Shown here in pieces: positions 41,506-52,217 of a stretch of 64,000 nucleotides of DNA. The notes beneath the pieces were generated by a model. The model saw nothing but the letters and a program-made list of their open reading frames with translations, did no database searches and had not been told where the DNA came from. Each line of letters opens with the position of its first letter. Within the stretch, counting starts at the first letter, position 1. This DNA is from Erwinia phyllosphaerae. Its GTDB lineage: Bacteria > Pseudomonadota > Gammaproteobacteria > Enterobacterales > Enterobacteriaceae. The position numbers and the translations under genes are program-made. The stretch spans positions 82,770-146,769 of the forward strand of contig NZ_JAHSPF010000012.1 of assembly GCF_019132875.1 (NCBI RefSeq), read 5' to 3'.

Positions 41506-42297
41506 ATGCCGGAAGGCCCTGAAATCCGCCGCGCTGCGGACAAACTGGAACAGGCGATTAAAGGCAAAACGCTGACCGAGGTCTGGTTTGCTTTCCCCCA
41601 GTTAAAAACCTACGAATCTTCGCTGACCGGCGAACGCGTTGAGGCCATAGAAACGCGTGGCAAGGCAATTCTGACCCACTTCTCTAACGGATTGATTTTG
41701 TATAGCCATAACCAGCTGTACGGCGTCTGGCGCGTCGTCAAGAGCGGCACCGAGCCGCAAAGCAATCGCGTGCTGCGCGTTAAGCTGGCGGCGGAAGACA
41801 AAACGCTGCTGCTGTACAGCGCTTCCGATATCGAACTACTCAATGAAGACACGCTGGCAGCACATCCTTTTCTGCTGCGCGTTGGGCCGGACGTGCTGGA
41901 TATGACGTTAACGGTGGCAGAGGTGAAAGAACGCCTGCTTTCAACGCGCTTCCGGCGACGCCAGTTTAGCGGCCTGCTGCTGGATCAGGCTTTTCTGGCC
42001 GGGCTGGGCAACTATTTACGCGTGGAAATTCTCTGGCAGGCCGGTCTCGCGCCGCAGCGTAAAGCACAGGATCTGGACGCAGAACAGCTGGATACGCTGG
42101 CGGAGGCGCTGCTGGCAATCCCGCGCCTGTCTTATAAAACGCGCGGCGTAGCCAAAGAGAACAAACATCACGGCGCGCTGTTCAGCTTTAAGGTTTTTCA
42201 TCGTGCGGGGAAAAAGTGCGAGCGCTGCGGTGGGATTATTGAAAAAACGTCGCTGTCATCGCGGCCGTTTTACTGGTGCCCAGGTTGTCAATATTAA
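41506..42297 (+). CDS. nei: endonuclease VIII
   Basis: Bifunctional DNA glycosylase/AP lyase for oxidised pyrimidines. It is 263 residues, the E. coli length. MPEGPEIRR gives the catalytic N-terminal Pro-Glu after Met removal. The helix-two-turn-helix ([11 protein letters not shown]) and C-terminal zinc finger C-x2-C...C-x2-C (CERCGG, CPGC) are intact. It follows pcp by 20 bp with an AAGGAGG site and may be on the same transcript. Confidence 0.97.
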   Translation: MPEGPEIRRAADKLEQAIKGKTLTEVWFAFPQLKTYESSLTGERVEAIETRGKAILTHFSNGLILYSHNQLYGVWRVVKSGTEPQSNRVLRVKLAAEDKTLLLYSASDIELLNEDTLAAHPFLLRVGPDVLDMTLTVAEVKERLLSTRFRRRQFSGLLLDQAFLAGLGNYLRVEILWQAGLAPQRKAQDLDAEQLDTLAEALLAIPRLSYKTRGVAKENKHHGALFSFKVFHRAGKKCERCGGIIEKTSLSSRPFYWCPGCQY

Positions 42298-42522
42298 GAT
42301 CTCGTATTTTGAGAATATTGTTGATAAAAAATGGGCTGTTTATTTAAAATATTAATGATGTGTTTTTTATTTTTTTTCTGATGTTGCCCTTTTAATAAGG
42401 GCATGCAGTTTATTTTCGGTTGGATCGCTTTTACAGCAAGCGGGTATTTTAAAATAAGGAGGAAGGGCATAAGCTAAGCAGGCTACTACCCACATATATA
42501 TAATTTCTAACAGGTAAATATA

Positions 42523-42699
42523 ATGAATTCCAAAATTAAATATTTTCTAATTATGACTACGCTGGCTGGTGTTCTGAATACGTCTCTGGCCATTGCTGCT
42601 TCTAAGTGTACGCCCGCTACGGCAGACGGAATAAGCTGCGTCTGTTTGCCCGACCCTGTCGGCTGTATTGATAGTAACGACGGCGGTCTTCGTCCTTAA
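42523..42699 (+). CDS. small secreted four-cysteine peptide, unknown
   Basis: A 58-codon gene I do not recognise. It encodes Lys-rich start MNSKIKYF, a hydrophobic core, and a signal-peptidase site AIA-A near residue 26-28. The predicted mature peptide has about 32 residues with four cysteines, including CVC and GC, and ends DSNDGGLRP. Four cysteines in a short exported peptide suggest two disulfides in the periplasm or outside. AGG lies 8 nt before the ATG and TATAAT at 42499-42504, close upstream. It lies in an AT-rich 500-bp interval between nei and gltA; a toxin, bacteriocin-like or envelope role would be a guess. Confidence 0.7.
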   Translation: MNSKIKYFLIMTTLAGVLNTSLAIAASKCTPATADGISCVCLPDPVGCIDSNDGGLRP

Positions 42700-42750
42700 T
42701 CTTTTTGCCTCATGATAATACCCAGCTATTGAAAAGCTTAATGTTATTAA

Positions 42751-42776
42751 TAAAAAAGCGCCGCAGTGCGGCGCTT
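42751..42776. terminator. bidirectional terminator between the small peptide gene and gltA
   Basis: AAGCGCCGC and GCGGCGCTT form a 9-bp stem with an AGT loop; the minus-strand reading ends in a long T run, so it mainly serves gltA. Confidence 0.85.
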
Positions 42777-42795
42777 CTGCTCTTACAGCATGAGA

Positions 42796-44076
42796 TTACT
42801 TCGTAGCGGATTTAAACTCGCGCTGGTCGTAACCGGTATAAAGCTGACGCGGACGGGCAATTTTAATGCCGTCATCGTGCATCTCTTTCCAGTGTGCAAT
42901 CCAGCCCACGGTACGCGCCATCGCAAAGATAACGGTAAACATAGACGAAGGAATACCCATCGCTTTCAGGATCAGACCTGAATAGAAGTCGACGTTGGGA
43001 TAGAGTTTACGCTCAATAAAGTACGGATCGTTCAGCGCGATATGCTCCAGCTCCATGGCCACTTCCAGCAGGTCGTCCTTCATACCCAGCTCTTCCAGCA
43101 CTTCATGGCAGGTTTCACGCATTACCGTGGCGCGCGGGTCATAATTTTTATACACGCGGTGACCAAAGCCCATCAGACGGAAGGAGTCGTTCTTGTCTTT
43201 CGCGCGACGGATAAATTCTGGAATGTGCTCAACCGTTTTGATCTCTTCCAGCATACGCAGGCAGGCTTCGTTGGCGCCGCCGTGTGCCGGTCCCCACAGG
43301 GAAGCGATGCCTGCGGCGATACAGGCAAACGGGTTTGCGCCGGAAGAGCCAGCGGTACGCACGGTAGAGGTAGAAGCATTCTGCTCATGGTCGGCGTGCA
43401 GGATCAGGATACGGTCCATTGCGCGTTCCAGCACCGGGTTAACCACATACTCTTCACAAGGCGTGGAGAACATCATGTTCAGGAAGTTACCGGCATAGGA
43501 GAGGTCGTTGCGTGGATAGACGAACGGCTGGCCGATCGAATATTTGTAACACATCGCGGCGACGGTAGGCATTTTGGACAGCAGACGGAAAGCCGCAATT
43601 TCGCGGTGACGTTCGATATTCACGTCCATCGCATCGTGATAAAACGCCGCCAGCGCGCCGGTCACGCCGCACATGACCGCCATAGGATGCGAATCGCGAC
43701 GGAAGCCGCGGAACAGATGGTGGATCTGCTCGTGGATCATGGTGTGGCGGGTAACGATAGTGCGGAATTCGTCAAACTGCTCTTTGGTTGGCGCTTCGCC
43801 ATTCAGCAGGATATAGCACACTTCCAGATAGTTGGAATTCAGCGCCAGCTGATCGATAGGGAATCCACGGTGCAGCAGGATGCCTTCGTCACCGTCGATA
43901 TAGGTAATTTTGGATTCACAAGAAGCGGTGGAGGTAAAGCCCGGATCGAAAGTGAAATAGCCTTTAGAGCCAAGAGTGCGAACGTCGATCTCTTCCTGAC
44001 CCAGCGTGCCGCTTAGCACGTTAAGTTCAATAGCATCTTCGCCTGGCAGGTTAAGCGTTGCTTTTTTATCAGCCAT
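42796..44076 (-). CDS. gltA: citrate synthase (type II)
   Basis: First TCA-cycle enzyme. It is 426 residues (E. coli 427), the NADH-sensitive hexameric Gram-negative form. The active-site region [13 protein letters not shown] and the upstream [11 protein letters not shown] block with the catalytic His residues are intact. It is divergent from sdhC across 612 bp of regulatory DNA. Confidence 0.97.
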   Translation of the reverse strand: MADKKATLNLPGEDAIELNVLSGTLGQEEIDVRTLGSKGYFTFDPGFTSTASCESKITYIDGDEGILLHRGFPIDQLALNSNYLEVCYILLNGEAPTKEQFDEFRTIVTRHTMIHEQIHHLFRGFRRDSHPMAVMCGVTGALAAFYHDAMDVNIERHREIAAFRLLSKMPTVAAMCYKYSIGQPFVYPRNDLSYAGNFLNMMFSTPCEEYVVNPVLERAMDRILILHADHEQNASTSTVRTAGSSGANPFACIAAGIASLWGPAHGGANEACLRMLEEIKTVEHIPEFIRRAKDKNDSFRLMGFGHRVYKNYDPRATVMRETCHEVLEELGMKDDLLEVAMELEHIALNDPYFIERKLYPNVDFYSGLILKAMGIPSSMFTVIFAMARTVGWIAHWKEMHDDGIKIARPRQLYTGYDQREFKSATK

Positions 44077-44445
44077 TTTAAGTCTCCTTAGCGCCTTGTC
44101 GATGAATCTATGACATCTGAAACGCCGTTATGTCCACCGTCGCGTGCTAAAAAGCAATATCAACTCTGTGGCAGTTAATCATGTGCAGGGTACAGAGTGA
44201 CGGCGCGTACTGGCCGGAAGAGCACAAACAGGTTTTGTTTAGCAGTTGTTAAAGATTCGGTATGGTCGTAGCTTACAAACCAGATACTTAATAAGTATAT
44301 ATCACCAATGTTACATAACTTGTGCTTAGGGGAAAGTGTATCCCCATAACTTTTGTGCATCATAGAACTTTTAGCGCCCAGTTTGTAACAAAAATGTTGA
44401 AGTTTTGTCAAATCAGATAATTAAATTTGTATTAAATGTAAAAAG

Positions 44446-44461
44446 CGTGAGTCAGATCACT
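44446..44461. promoter_or_regulatory. candidate CRP site upstream of sdhC
   Basis: CGTGA-GTCAGA-TCACT matches 8 of 10 conserved CRP positions, about 80 bp upstream of the predicted sdhC transcription start. Confidence 0.5.
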
Positions 44462-44498
44462 GTTTCACCTAATTTTCACCTGGATGTTTGTAGGGTAA

Positions 44499-44527
44499 TT
44501 GTAATGAGATTGTGATCGACTTATACT
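44499..44527 (+). promoter_or_regulatory. sdhC promoter
   Basis: TTGTAA (44499-44504) and TATACT (44522-44527) are 17 bp apart; the following GCGGCCAGGTCTCCGGAA resembles the start of the E. coli sdh leader. Confidence 0.75.
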
Positions 44528-44688
44528 GCGGCCAGGTCTCCGGAATACCCTGACACCAGGAGCCACCCAGCGTTTTAGCGCCACAATTAACACTGGATGT
44601 TGCTGTTTTGGTGCCGGTTCACAGTTGCAATGCTTATGTATTCAGCTGTCACCTTCAGGACCGGAGGAAGCAAAATAAGAAAGGCTCT

Positions 44689-45078
44689 GTGGGCAAAACC
44701 GTGAAAAAACAAAGACCTGTCAATCTGGATCTCTCAACGATCCGTTTTCCCGTTACCGCAATCGCGTCCATTCTCCACCGCGTATCCGGCGTTATTACGT
44801 TCGTTGCCGTTGGCATACTGCTCTGGTTACTGGGCCTGTCGCTGTCGTCGCCGGAAGGCTTTCTGCAGGCATCCGCCGTTATGCAGAGCTTCTTCGCTAA
44901 ATTCATCATGTGGGGCATTCTGACCGCGCTGGCGTACCATACCGTCGGCGGCATTCGTCACATGCTGATGGATTTTGGTTATCTGGCGGAAACTCAGGTA
45001 GTGGGAACGCGTTCGGCGCAAATCTGTTTTGGTATCACCGTCGTGCTTTCAATTCTGGCTGGAGTCCTCGTATGTTAA
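44689..45078 (+). CDS. sdhC: succinate dehydrogenase cytochrome b556 subunit
   Basis: Membrane anchor of complex II, 129 residues with three transmembrane helices and heme ligand H84 ([11 protein letters not shown]). The start is GTG ([10 protein letters not shown]) with AAGG 4 nt upstream, preferred over a long N-terminal extension that has no family match. Its stop overlaps the sdhD ATG. Confidence 0.95.
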   Translation: MGKTVKKQRPVNLDLSTIRFPVTAIASILHRVSGVITFVAVGILLWLLGLSLSSPEGFLQASAVMQSFFAKFIMWGILTALAYHTVGGIRHMLMDFGYLAETQVVGTRSAQICFGITVVLSILAGVLVC

Positions 45079-45419
45079 GCAACGCTTCTGCACTGGGACG
45101 CAATGGCGTTCATGACTGGCTGCTGGTACGCGCTACTTCTATCGTAATGACGGTCTACATCGTCTATATCCTCGGCTTCTTCGTGATGACGGACACGCTG
45201 ACCTACGATATCTGGCGCGCTTTTTTTGCCTCCTCCGTAACCAAAGTATTCACGCTGCTGACGCTGTTCTCCATTCTGATGCATGGCTGGATAGGGATGT
45301 GGCAGGTGCTGACAGACTACATCAAGCATCTGGCAACGCGTCTGCTGTTGCAGATGGCGATTGTGGTAGCGCTGTTTGTCTATGCGATTTATGGAACTGT
45401 TGTTGTGTGGGGTGTGTAA
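45072..45419 (+). CDS. sdhD: succinate dehydrogenase membrane anchor subunit
   Basis: Second anchor of complex II, 115 residues, three transmembrane helices, with heme ligand H71 and quinone-site D82-Y83 as in E. coli. ATG overlaps the sdhC stop by 7 bp, indicating coupled translation. Confidence 0.96.
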   Translation: MLSNASALGRNGVHDWLLVRATSIVMTVYIVYILGFFVMTDTLTYDIWRAFFASSVTKVFTLLTLFSILMHGWIGMWQVLTDYIKHLATRLLLQMAIVVALFVYAIYGTVVVWGV

Positions 45420-45422
45420 AAA

Positions 45423-47189
45423 ATGAAGTTGCCAGTCAGAGAATTTGACGCCGTTGTTGTCGGCGCTGGTGGTGCAGGCATGCGTGCCGCGCTACAGATT
45501 TCCCAATCGGGCCAGACCTGTGCCCTGTTATCCAAAGTTTTCCCGACCCGTTCCCACACTGTTTCCGCGCAGGGCGGGATTACCGTCGCGCTGGGCAACA
45601 CCCATGACGACAACTGGGAATGGCACATGTATGACACGGTGAAAGGCTCCGACTATATCGGTGACCAGGACGCCATTGAATATATGTGTAAAACCGGCCC
45701 GGAAGCGATTCTGGAGCTGGAACATATGGGTCTGCCGTTCTCCCGCCTGGACGACGGTCGCATCTATCAGCGCCCGTTCGGCGGCCAGTCGAAAAATTTC
45801 GGCGGCGAGCAGGCTGCACGTACTGCGGCAGCCGCTGACCGTACCGGTCACGCCTTGCTGCATACGCTTTATCAGCAGAACCTGAAAAACAAAACCACCA
45901 TCTTTTCCGAATGGTACGCGCTGGATCTGGTGAAAAACGCCGATGGCGCGGTGGTCGGCTGTACCGCGCTGAATATTGAAGATGGCGAAGTCGTCTACTT
46001 TAAAGCCAAAGCCACCGTGCTGGCTACGGGCGGCGCGGGCCGAATTTATCAGTCCACTACCAATGCGCATATCAACACCGGCGACGGCGTTGGCATGGCG
46101 CTGCGCGCTGGCGTGCCGGTGCAGGATATGGAGATGTGGCAGTTCCACCCAACCGGTATCGCGGGTGCGGGCGTGCTGGTGACGGAAGGTTGTCGCGGCG
46201 AAGGCGGCTATCTGCTGAACAAGCATGGCGAACGCTTTATGGAACGCTATGCGCCAAACGCGAAAGACCTGGCGGGGCGTGACGTGGTTGCCCGTTCAAT
46301 GATGATTGAGATCCGTGAAGGCCGCGGCTGTGAAGGCCCGTGGGGCCCGCATATCAAGCTGAAGCTCGATCATCTGGGGAAAGACGTTCTGGAAGCGCGC
46401 CTGCCGGGCATTCTGGAGCTGTCCCGTACCTTTGCCCACGTCGATCCGGTCAAAGAACCTATTCCTGTTATCCCTACCTGTCACTACATGATGGGCGGTA
46501 TCCCGACCAAAGTAACCGGTCAGGCGCTGACGCTGAACGAGCAGGGCGAAGATGTGGTGGTGCCGGGCCTGTTCGCCGTGGGCGAAATTGCCTGCGTATC
46601 CGTACACGGCTCTAACCGTCTGGGCGGTAACTCTCTGCTGGATCTGGTGGTGTTTGGCCGCGCGGCTGGCCTGCACTTACAGCAGTCCATTCAGGAGCAG
46701 GGCGAACTGCTGGACGCAACGGACGACGAGATTGACGCTTCACTGGCGCGCCTGAACCGCTGGAACAATACTCAGTCTGGTGAAGATCCGGCCGAGCTGC
46801 GTAAAGCGCTGCAAACCTGTATGCAGAATAACTTCTCGGTATTCCGCGAAGGCGAAGCGATGGCAAAAGGTTTAGAAGAGCTGAAAGTGCTGCGTAAGCG
46901 TCTGCAAAACGCGCGTCTGGATGACCGTTCGCCAGATTTCAACACTCAGCGCATCGAGTGTCTGGAACTGGATAACCTGATGGAAACCGCTTACGCCACC
47001 GCCGTTGCTGCTAACTACCGTACCGAAAGCCGTGGCGCGCATAGCCGCTTCGACTATCCAGATCGTGATGATGCAAACTGGCTGTGCCACAGCGTCTATC
47101 TGCCGCAGAGCGAAAGCATGGCCCGCCGTGAAGTTAACATGGCACCGAAGCTGCGTGCGGCCTTCCCGCCAAAAGCGCGTACCTACTAG
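45423..47189 (+). CDS. sdhA: succinate dehydrogenase flavoprotein subunit
   Basis: Catalytic FAD subunit of complex II, 588 residues. The dinucleotide motif [11 protein letters not shown] (11-21), the covalent FAD ligand H45 (SHTVSAQGG), and the substrate-site segments HPTGIAGAG and RDVVARSM are present. Confidence 0.98.
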   Translation: MKLPVREFDAVVVGAGGAGMRAALQISQSGQTCALLSKVFPTRSHTVSAQGGITVALGNTHDDNWEWHMYDTVKGSDYIGDQDAIEYMCKTGPEAILELEHMGLPFSRLDDGRIYQRPFGGQSKNFGGEQAARTAAAADRTGHALLHTLYQQNLKNKTTIFSEWYALDLVKNADGAVVGCTALNIEDGEVVYFKAKATVLATGGAGRIYQSTTNAHINTGDGVGMALRAGVPVQDMEMWQFHPTGIAGAGVLVTEGCRGEGGYLLNKHGERFMERYAPNAKDLAGRDVVARSMMIEIREGRGCEGPWGPHIKLKLDHLGKDVLEARLPGILELSRTFAHVDPVKEPIPVIPTCHYMMGGIPTKVTGQALTLNEQGEDVVVPGLFAVGEIACVSVHGSNRLGGNSLLDLVVFGRAAGLHLQQSIQEQGELLDATDDEIDASLARLNRWNNTQSGEDPAELRKALQTCMQNNFSVFREGEAMAKGLEELKVLRKRLQNARLDDRSPDFNTQRIECLELDNLMETAYATAVAANYRTESRGAHSRFDYPDRDDANWLCHSVYLPQSESMARREVNMAPKLRAAFPPKARTY

Positions 47190-47204
47190 TTTGCGGAGAG
47201 TAAG

Positions 47205-47921
47205 ATGAGAATCGAATTTTCAGTTTATCGTTACAACCCGGACGTAGACGACGCGCCCCGGATGCAGGACTACAGCCTGGAGTCCGAAGAAGGGCGGGAT
47301 ATGATGCTGCTGGACGCCTTAATACGTCTGAAAGAAAAAGATCCGACACTGGGCTTCCGCCGCTCCTGTCGCGAAGGCGTTTGCGGCTCCGACGGCATCA
47401 ACATGAACGGTAAAAACGGCCTGGCCTGTATCACGCCGGTTTCCGCGCTGGGCGCGGGAAAACGTAAAATTGTGATCCGTCCGCTGCCCGGTTTGCCGGT
47501 TATCCGCGATTTGGTAGTAGACATGGGACAGTTCTACACTCAATATGAGAAAATTAAGCCTTACCTGTTGAATAATGGAGAAAATCCACCGGCACGCGAG
47601 CATTTACAGCAGCCGGAACAGCGTGAAAAGCTGGATGGCCTGTATGAGTGTATCCTTTGTGCATGCTGCTCCACCTCCTGCCCGTCGTTCTGGTGGAATC
47701 CGGACAAGTTTATCGGGCCGGCGGGGCTGTTGGCCGCTTACCGTTTCCTGATCGACAGTCGCGATACGGAAACCGGTCCGCGCCTGGACGATCTCAGTGA
47801 TGCCTTCAGCGTTTTCCGCTGCCACAGCATCATGAACTGCGTCAGCGTCTGTCCAAAAGGGCTGAACCCGACGCGCGCCATCGGCCACATCAAGTCGATG
47901 TTGCTGGCGCGAAGCGCATAA
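47205..47921 (+). CDS. sdhB: succinate dehydrogenase iron-sulfur subunit
   Basis: Electron-transfer subunit of complex II, 238 residues. 2Fe-2S ligands are in CREGVCGSDGI and the following GLAC; the 4Fe-4S and 3Fe-4S ligands are in CILCACCSTSCPS and the later CHSIMNCVSVCPKG. It completes sdhCDAB; a 150-bp hairpin-rich gap precedes sucA. Confidence 0.98.
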   Translation: MRIEFSVYRYNPDVDDAPRMQDYSLESEEGRDMMLLDALIRLKEKDPTLGFRRSCREGVCGSDGINMNGKNGLACITPVSALGAGKRKIVIRPLPGLPVIRDLVVDMGQFYTQYEKIKPYLLNNGENPPAREHLQQPEQREKLDGLYECILCACCSTSCPSFWWNPDKFIGPAGLLAAYRFLIDSRDTETGPRLDDLSDAFSVFRCHSIMNCVSVCPKGLNPTRAIGHIKSMLLARSA

Positions 47922-47932
47922 GCGCGTACCGT

Positions 47933-47951
47933 CCGGGAGCCTGGCTCCCGG
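47933..47951 (+). repeat. sdhB-sucA intergenic hairpin 1
   Basis: CCGGGAGC and GCTCCCGG form a perfect 8-bp stem with a 3-nt loop followed by CTGTTTT. It could partly terminate or stabilise the sdh transcript before sucA. Confidence 0.7.
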
Positions 47952-47965
47952 CTGTTTTATCAGGC

Positions 47966-47981
47966 CACGCCTGCAGGCGTG
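47966..47981. repeat. sdhB-sucA intergenic palindrome 2
   Basis: Perfect 16-bp palindrome CACGCCTGCAGGCGTG, 15 bp after the first hairpin, with no T run. Confidence 0.7.
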
Positions 47982-48071
47982 ACCGAGGGCAAGCCGCTCA
48001 CGCGGCGCGGGGCTTAGCTGTTCCGTTACATAATCACGGCAAAAAAAAGCATATTGCTTTAAGGGATCACA

Positions 48072-50879
48072 ATGCAGAACAGCGCGATGAAACCCTGGCT
48101 GGACTCCTCCTGGCTGGCCGGCGCGAATCAGACCTATATAGAGCAACTCTATGAGGACTATCTAACCGATCCTGACTCTGTCGATGCGGCCTGGAAAGAG
48201 CTGTTTCAGCAGCTTCCGGGCCACGGGGTCAGGCCAGAGCAGTTCCACTCCACCACTCGCGAATACTTCAAACGTCTGGCGAAAGATGCTTCTCGCTATA
48301 CTTCTTCCGTCAGCGATCCCGATACCAACGCCAAGCAGGTCAAGGTTCTCCAGCTGATCAACGCCTTCCGTTTCCGTGGTCACCAGCAGGCCAATCTCGA
48401 TCCGCTGGGCCTGTGGAAACAGGAATCCGTACCGGATCTGGATCCTGCCTTCCACGATCTTACCGAAGCGGATTTCCAGGAAACCTTCAACGTAGGCTCT
48501 TTTGCTTTTGGCAAAGACACGATGAAGCTCGCCGATCTGTTCAGCCTGCTGCAGCAGACCTATTGCGGCTCTATCGGCGCGGAATATATGCATATCACCA
48601 ACACCGAAGAGAAGCGCTGGATCCAGCAGCGTATCGAATCGGTGGCGGGCCAGGCCTCTTTCTCTACCGATGAGAAAAAAGGTTTCCTGAAACAGCTGAC
48701 CGCTGCGGAAGGGCTGGAACGTTATCTGGGTGCCAAATTCCCCGGTGCAAAACGCTTCTCGCTGGAAGGCGGCGACGCGCTGGTGCCGATGCTTAACGAA
48801 ATGATCCGCCACGCGGGCAAAAGCGGCACGCGCGAAGTGGTGCTGGGCATGGCGCACCGTGGTCGTCTGAACGTGCTGATCAACGTGCTGGGCAAAAAGC
48901 CGCAGGATCTGTTTGACGAGTTTTCCGGCAAGCACAAAGAGCATCTCGGTACCGGTGACGTGAAGTACCATATGGGCTTCTCTTCCGACGTGGAAACCGA
49001 AGGCGGCATGGTGCACCTGGCGCTGGCGTTTAACCCGTCGCACCTGGAGATTGTTAGCCCGGTCGTCATGGGATCGGTTCGCGCTCGCCTGGATCGTCTG
49101 GACGAGCCGCGCAGCAGCAAAGTGCTGCCGATTACTATTCACGGCGACGCAGCGGTCACCGGCCAGGGTGTTGTTCAGGAAACGCTGAACATGTCCCAGG
49201 CGCGCGGCTATGAAGTCGGCGGTACTGTGCGTATCGTGATCAACAACCAGATTGGGTTTACCACGTCTAATCCACGCGACGCGCGTTCTACCCAGTACTG
49301 TACCGATATCGGCAAAATGGTGCTGGCACCGATTTTCCACGTCAACGCTGACGATCCAGAAGCGGTTGCCTTTGTTACGCGCCTGGCGCTGGACTTCCGT
49401 AACACTTTCCAGCGTGACGTCTTTATCGATCTGGTTTGCTATCGCCGCCACGGCCACAACGAGGCCGATGAGCCGAGCGCAACGCAGCCGGTGATGTACC
49501 AGAAAATCAAAAAGCATCCTACTCCGCGTAAGCTCTACGCAGACCGCCTGGAGCAGGAAAAGGTCGCCAGCCTGGAAGATGCCACCGAAATGGTCAATCT
49601 TTACCGCGATGCGCTGGACGCCGGTGAATGCGTGGTGCCGGAATGGCGTCCGATGAGCCTGCATTCGTTTACCTGGTCGCCGTATCTCAATCACGAATGG
49701 GACGAAAGCTATCCGTCAACGCTGGATCTGAAGCGTTTGCAGGAGCTGGCGAAGCGCGTTTGCCACGTGCCTGAAGAGATTGAAATGCAGTCGCGCGTAG
49801 CCAAAATCTACAACGACCGTGCCGCTATGGCCGCGGGCGAAAAACCGTTTGACTGGGGCGCAGCGGAAAACCTGGCCTACGCCACGCTGGTAGACGAGGG
49901 CATTCCATGCCGTCTCTCCGGTGAAGATATGGGCCGTGGTACTTTCTTCCATCGCCATGCGGTTATCCATAACCAGGCAAACGGCTCAACCTATACGCCG
50001 TTGCAGCATATCCATAACGGACAGGGCACCTTCCGCGTCTGGGATTCCGTGCTGTCTGAAGAAGCGGTGCTGGCATTTGAATATGGTTACGCCACGGCAG
50101 AACCGCGCACGCTGACCATTTGGGAAGCGCAGTTCGGCGACTTTGCTAACGGCGCGCAGGTTGTTATCGACCAGTTCATCAGCTCCGGCGAGCAGAAGTG
50201 GGGCCGTATGTGCGGTCTGGTCATGCTGCTGCCGCACGGCTATGAAGGCCAGGGGCCGGAGCACTCCTCCGCGCGTCTGGAACGTTACCTCCAGCTCTGC
50301 GCCGAGCAGAACATGCAGGTTTGCGTCCCTTCAACGCCAGCGCAGGTTTACCACATGCTGCGTCGTCAGGCGCTGCGCGGAATGCGTCGCCCGCTGGTAG
50401 TCATGTCACCGAAATCGCTGTTGCGTCATCCGCTGGCGATCTCTTCGCTTGAAGAGCTGGCTAACGGCGGCTTCCAGCCGGCGATTGGCGAAATCGACGA
50501 CATCGATCCTAAAGGCGTCAAGCGCGTGGTGCTCTGCTCCGGCAAAGTCTATTACGACCTGCTGGAAAAACGCCGTAAGAACGAGCAGACCGACGTGGCT
50601 ATCGTTCGTATCGAACAGCTTTATCCTTTCCCGCACAAAGCGGTGCAGGAAAAACTCCAGCAGTATGCGCACGTGCATGACTTTGTCTGGTGTCAGGAAG
50701 AGCCATTAAATCAGGGTGCCTGGTATTGCAGCCAGCATCATTTCCGTGAAGTGGTGCCTTTCGGCGCATCGTTACGTTACGCCGGTCGTCCTGCTTCGGC
50801 TTCTCCGGCAGTTGGCTATATGTCCGTTCACCAGCAGCAGCAGCAAGACCTGGTAAATGACGCGCTGAACGTTAATTAA
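48072..50879 (+). CDS. sucA: 2-oxoglutarate dehydrogenase E1
   Basis: ThDP-dependent E1 of the 2-oxoglutarate dehydrogenase complex, 935 residues. It has the E. coli-type N-terminal segment that binds E2 ([19 protein letters not shown]), the [10 protein letters not shown] block, and the ThDP-binding [16 protein letters not shown]. It follows sdhB in the usual sdhCDAB-sucABCD supra-operon. Confidence 0.98.
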   Translation: MQNSAMKPWLDSSWLAGANQTYIEQLYEDYLTDPDSVDAAWKELFQQLPGHGVRPEQFHSTTREYFKRLAKDASRYTSSVSDPDTNAKQVKVLQLINAFRFRGHQQANLDPLGLWKQESVPDLDPAFHDLTEADFQETFNVGSFAFGKDTMKLADLFSLLQQTYCGSIGAEYMHITNTEEKRWIQQRIESVAGQASFSTDEKKGFLKQLTAAEGLERYLGAKFPGAKRFSLEGGDALVPMLNEMIRHAGKSGTREVVLGMAHRGRLNVLINVLGKKPQDLFDEFSGKHKEHLGTGDVKYHMGFSSDVETEGGMVHLALAFNPSHLEIVSPVVMGSVRARLDRLDEPRSSKVLPITIHGDAAVTGQGVVQETLNMSQARGYEVGGTVRIVINNQIGFTTSNPRDARSTQYCTDIGKMVLAPIFHVNADDPEAVAFVTRLALDFRNTFQRDVFIDLVCYRRHGHNEADEPSATQPVMYQKIKKHPTPRKLYADRLEQEKVASLEDATEMVNLYRDALDAGECVVPEWRPMSLHSFTWSPYLNHEWDESYPSTLDLKRLQELAKRVCHVPEEIEMQSRVAKIYNDRAAMAAGEKPFDWGAAENLAYATLVDEGIPCRLSGEDMGRGTFFHRHAVIHNQANGSTYTPLQHIHNGQGTFRVWDSVLSEEAVLAFEYGYATAEPRTLTIWEAQFGDFANGAQVVIDQFISSGEQKWGRMCGLVMLLPHGYEGQGPEHSSARLERYLQLCAEQNMQVCVPSTPAQVYHMLRRQALRGMRRPLVVMSPKSLLRHPLAISSLEELANGGFQPAIGEIDDIDPKGVKRVVLCSGKVYYDLLEKRRKNEQTDVAIVRIEQLYPFPHKAVQEKLQQYAHVHDFVWCQEEPLNQGAWYCSQHHFREVVPFGASLRYAGRPASASPAVGYMSVHQQQQQDLVNDALNVN

Positions 50880-50893
50880 TTAAAGGAAAAATA

Positions 50894-52114
50894 ATGAGTA
50901 GCGTAGAGATCCTCGTTCCCGACCTGCCTGAATCCGTTGCCGATGCCACCGTGGCGACCTGGCACAAGAAACCAGGCGATACGGTAACCCGTGACGAAGT
51001 GCTGGTAGAAATTGAAACTGACAAAGTTGTGCTGGAAGTCCCTGCTTCTGCCGATGGCGTGCTGGAAGCGATTCTGGAAGACGAAGGCGCGACCGTGACT
51101 TCACGCCAGGCGCTGGGTCGTCTGAAAGAAGGCAACAGCGGCGGCAAAGAAAGCTCGGCGAAACCGGAAGAGCAGGCATCTACCCCGGCACAGCGTCAGA
51201 GCGCTTCGCTGGAAGAAGAGAGCAACGATGCCCTCAGCCCGGCTATTCGTCGCCTGATTGCCGAGCATGGCCTGGAGCCATCCGCGATTAAAGGCACCGG
51301 CGTTGGCGGCCGCTTAACGCGTGAAGACGTAGAGAAGCACCTGGCTAAAGCGCCTGCGGCTAAACCTGCAGAAGCAAAAGCGCCGGAAGCCGCCGCCGCG
51401 CCGTCACTGGCTGGCCGTAGCGAAAAACGCGTACCGATGACGCGTCTGCGTAAGCGTATCGCCGAGCGCCTGCTGGAAGCTAAAAACAGCACCGCTATGC
51501 TGACCACGTTTAACGAAGTCAACATGCAGCCGATCATGAACCTGCGTAAGCAGTACGGCGAAGCCTTCGAAAAACGTCACGGTATCCGTCTGGGCTTCAT
51601 GTCCTTCTACCTGAAGGCCGTGGTTGAAGCGCTGAAACGCTTCCCGGAAGTCAATGCTTCTATCGATGGCGAAGACGTTGTTTACCACAACTACTTTGAC
51701 GTCAGCATCGCGGTTTCTACGCCGCGTGGCCTGGTTACGCCGGTACTGAAAGATATCGACGCGCTGGGCATGGCTGATATCGAGAAGAAAATCAAAGAGC
51801 TGGCGATTAAAGGCCGTGACGGCAAGCTGACCGTAGAAGAACTGACCGGCGGTAACTTCACCATTACCAACGGCGGCGTCTTCGGCTCGCTGATGTCCAC
51901 GCCAATCATCAACCCACCGCAGAGCGCCATCCTGGGCATGCACGCCATTAAAGATCGCCCAATGGCGGTTAATGGCCAGGTTGTGATCCTGCCGATGATG
52001 TATCTGGCGCTTTCTTACGATCACCGCCTGATCGACGGTAAAGAATCCGTCAGCTTCCTGGTGGCAATCAAAGAGCTGCTGGAAGATCCTTCTCGTCTGC
52101 TGCTGGACGTTTAA
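50894..52114 (+). CDS. sucB: dihydrolipoamide succinyltransferase E2
   Basis: Core of the 2-oxoglutarate dehydrogenase complex, 406 residues. It has one lipoyl domain with lipoyl-Lys K44 ([12 protein letters not shown]), a linker, the E1/E3-binding domain ([13 protein letters not shown], ~residue 115-150), an Ala/Pro hinge, and the catalytic domain ending with [11 protein letters not shown]. It starts 14 bp after sucA. Confidence 0.98.
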   Translation: MSSVEILVPDLPESVADATVATWHKKPGDTVTRDEVLVEIETDKVVLEVPASADGVLEAILEDEGATVTSRQALGRLKEGNSGGKESSAKPEEQASTPAQRQSASLEEESNDALSPAIRRLIAEHGLEPSAIKGTGVGGRLTREDVEKHLAKAPAAKPAEAKAPEAAAAPSLAGRSEKRVPMTRLRKRIAERLLEAKNSTAMLTTFNEVNMQPIMNLRKQYGEAFEKRHGIRLGFMSFYLKAVVEALKRFPEVNASIDGEDVVYHNYFDVSIAVSTPRGLVTPVLKDIDALGMADIEKKIKELAIKGRDGKLTVEELTGGNFTITNGGVFGSLMSTPIINPPQSAILGMHAIKDRPMAVNGQVVILPMMYLALSYDHRLIDGKESVSFLVAIKELLEDPSRLLLDV

Positions 52115-52217
52115 TTTCTGTCGAGCGCGGCGACTGCCGCGCTCCCTGTGAGTGGCCGAAGATCTGGCAAGCTGCCGGATTCGACCAAGTCTTTTCCGAA
52201 CTGGATGGATTAACAAC

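Larger units (their letters stand above)
44077..44688. other. gltA-sdhC divergent control region
   Basis: 612 bp without a gene. The sdhC promoter and a CRP-like site are listed separately. AT-rich GTTA/TTGTAACA-type elements around 44260-44420 resemble ArcA boxes, as expected for these aerobically induced genes. About 155 nt of sdhC leader would be transcribed, room for the small-RNA control known in E. coli (RyhB, Spot 42), which I cannot verify here. Confidence 0.7.

Noticed and set aside
44608..44688. 27-codon N-terminal extension of sdhC
   Set aside because: SdhC proteins start at about VKKQRPV; the GTG at 44689 has a ribosome site and gives the normal 129-residue length.
48162..49694. 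510-codon minus-strand frame opposite sucA
   Set aside because: Shadow of highly biased sucA codons; no ribosome site or domain, and sucA is certain.
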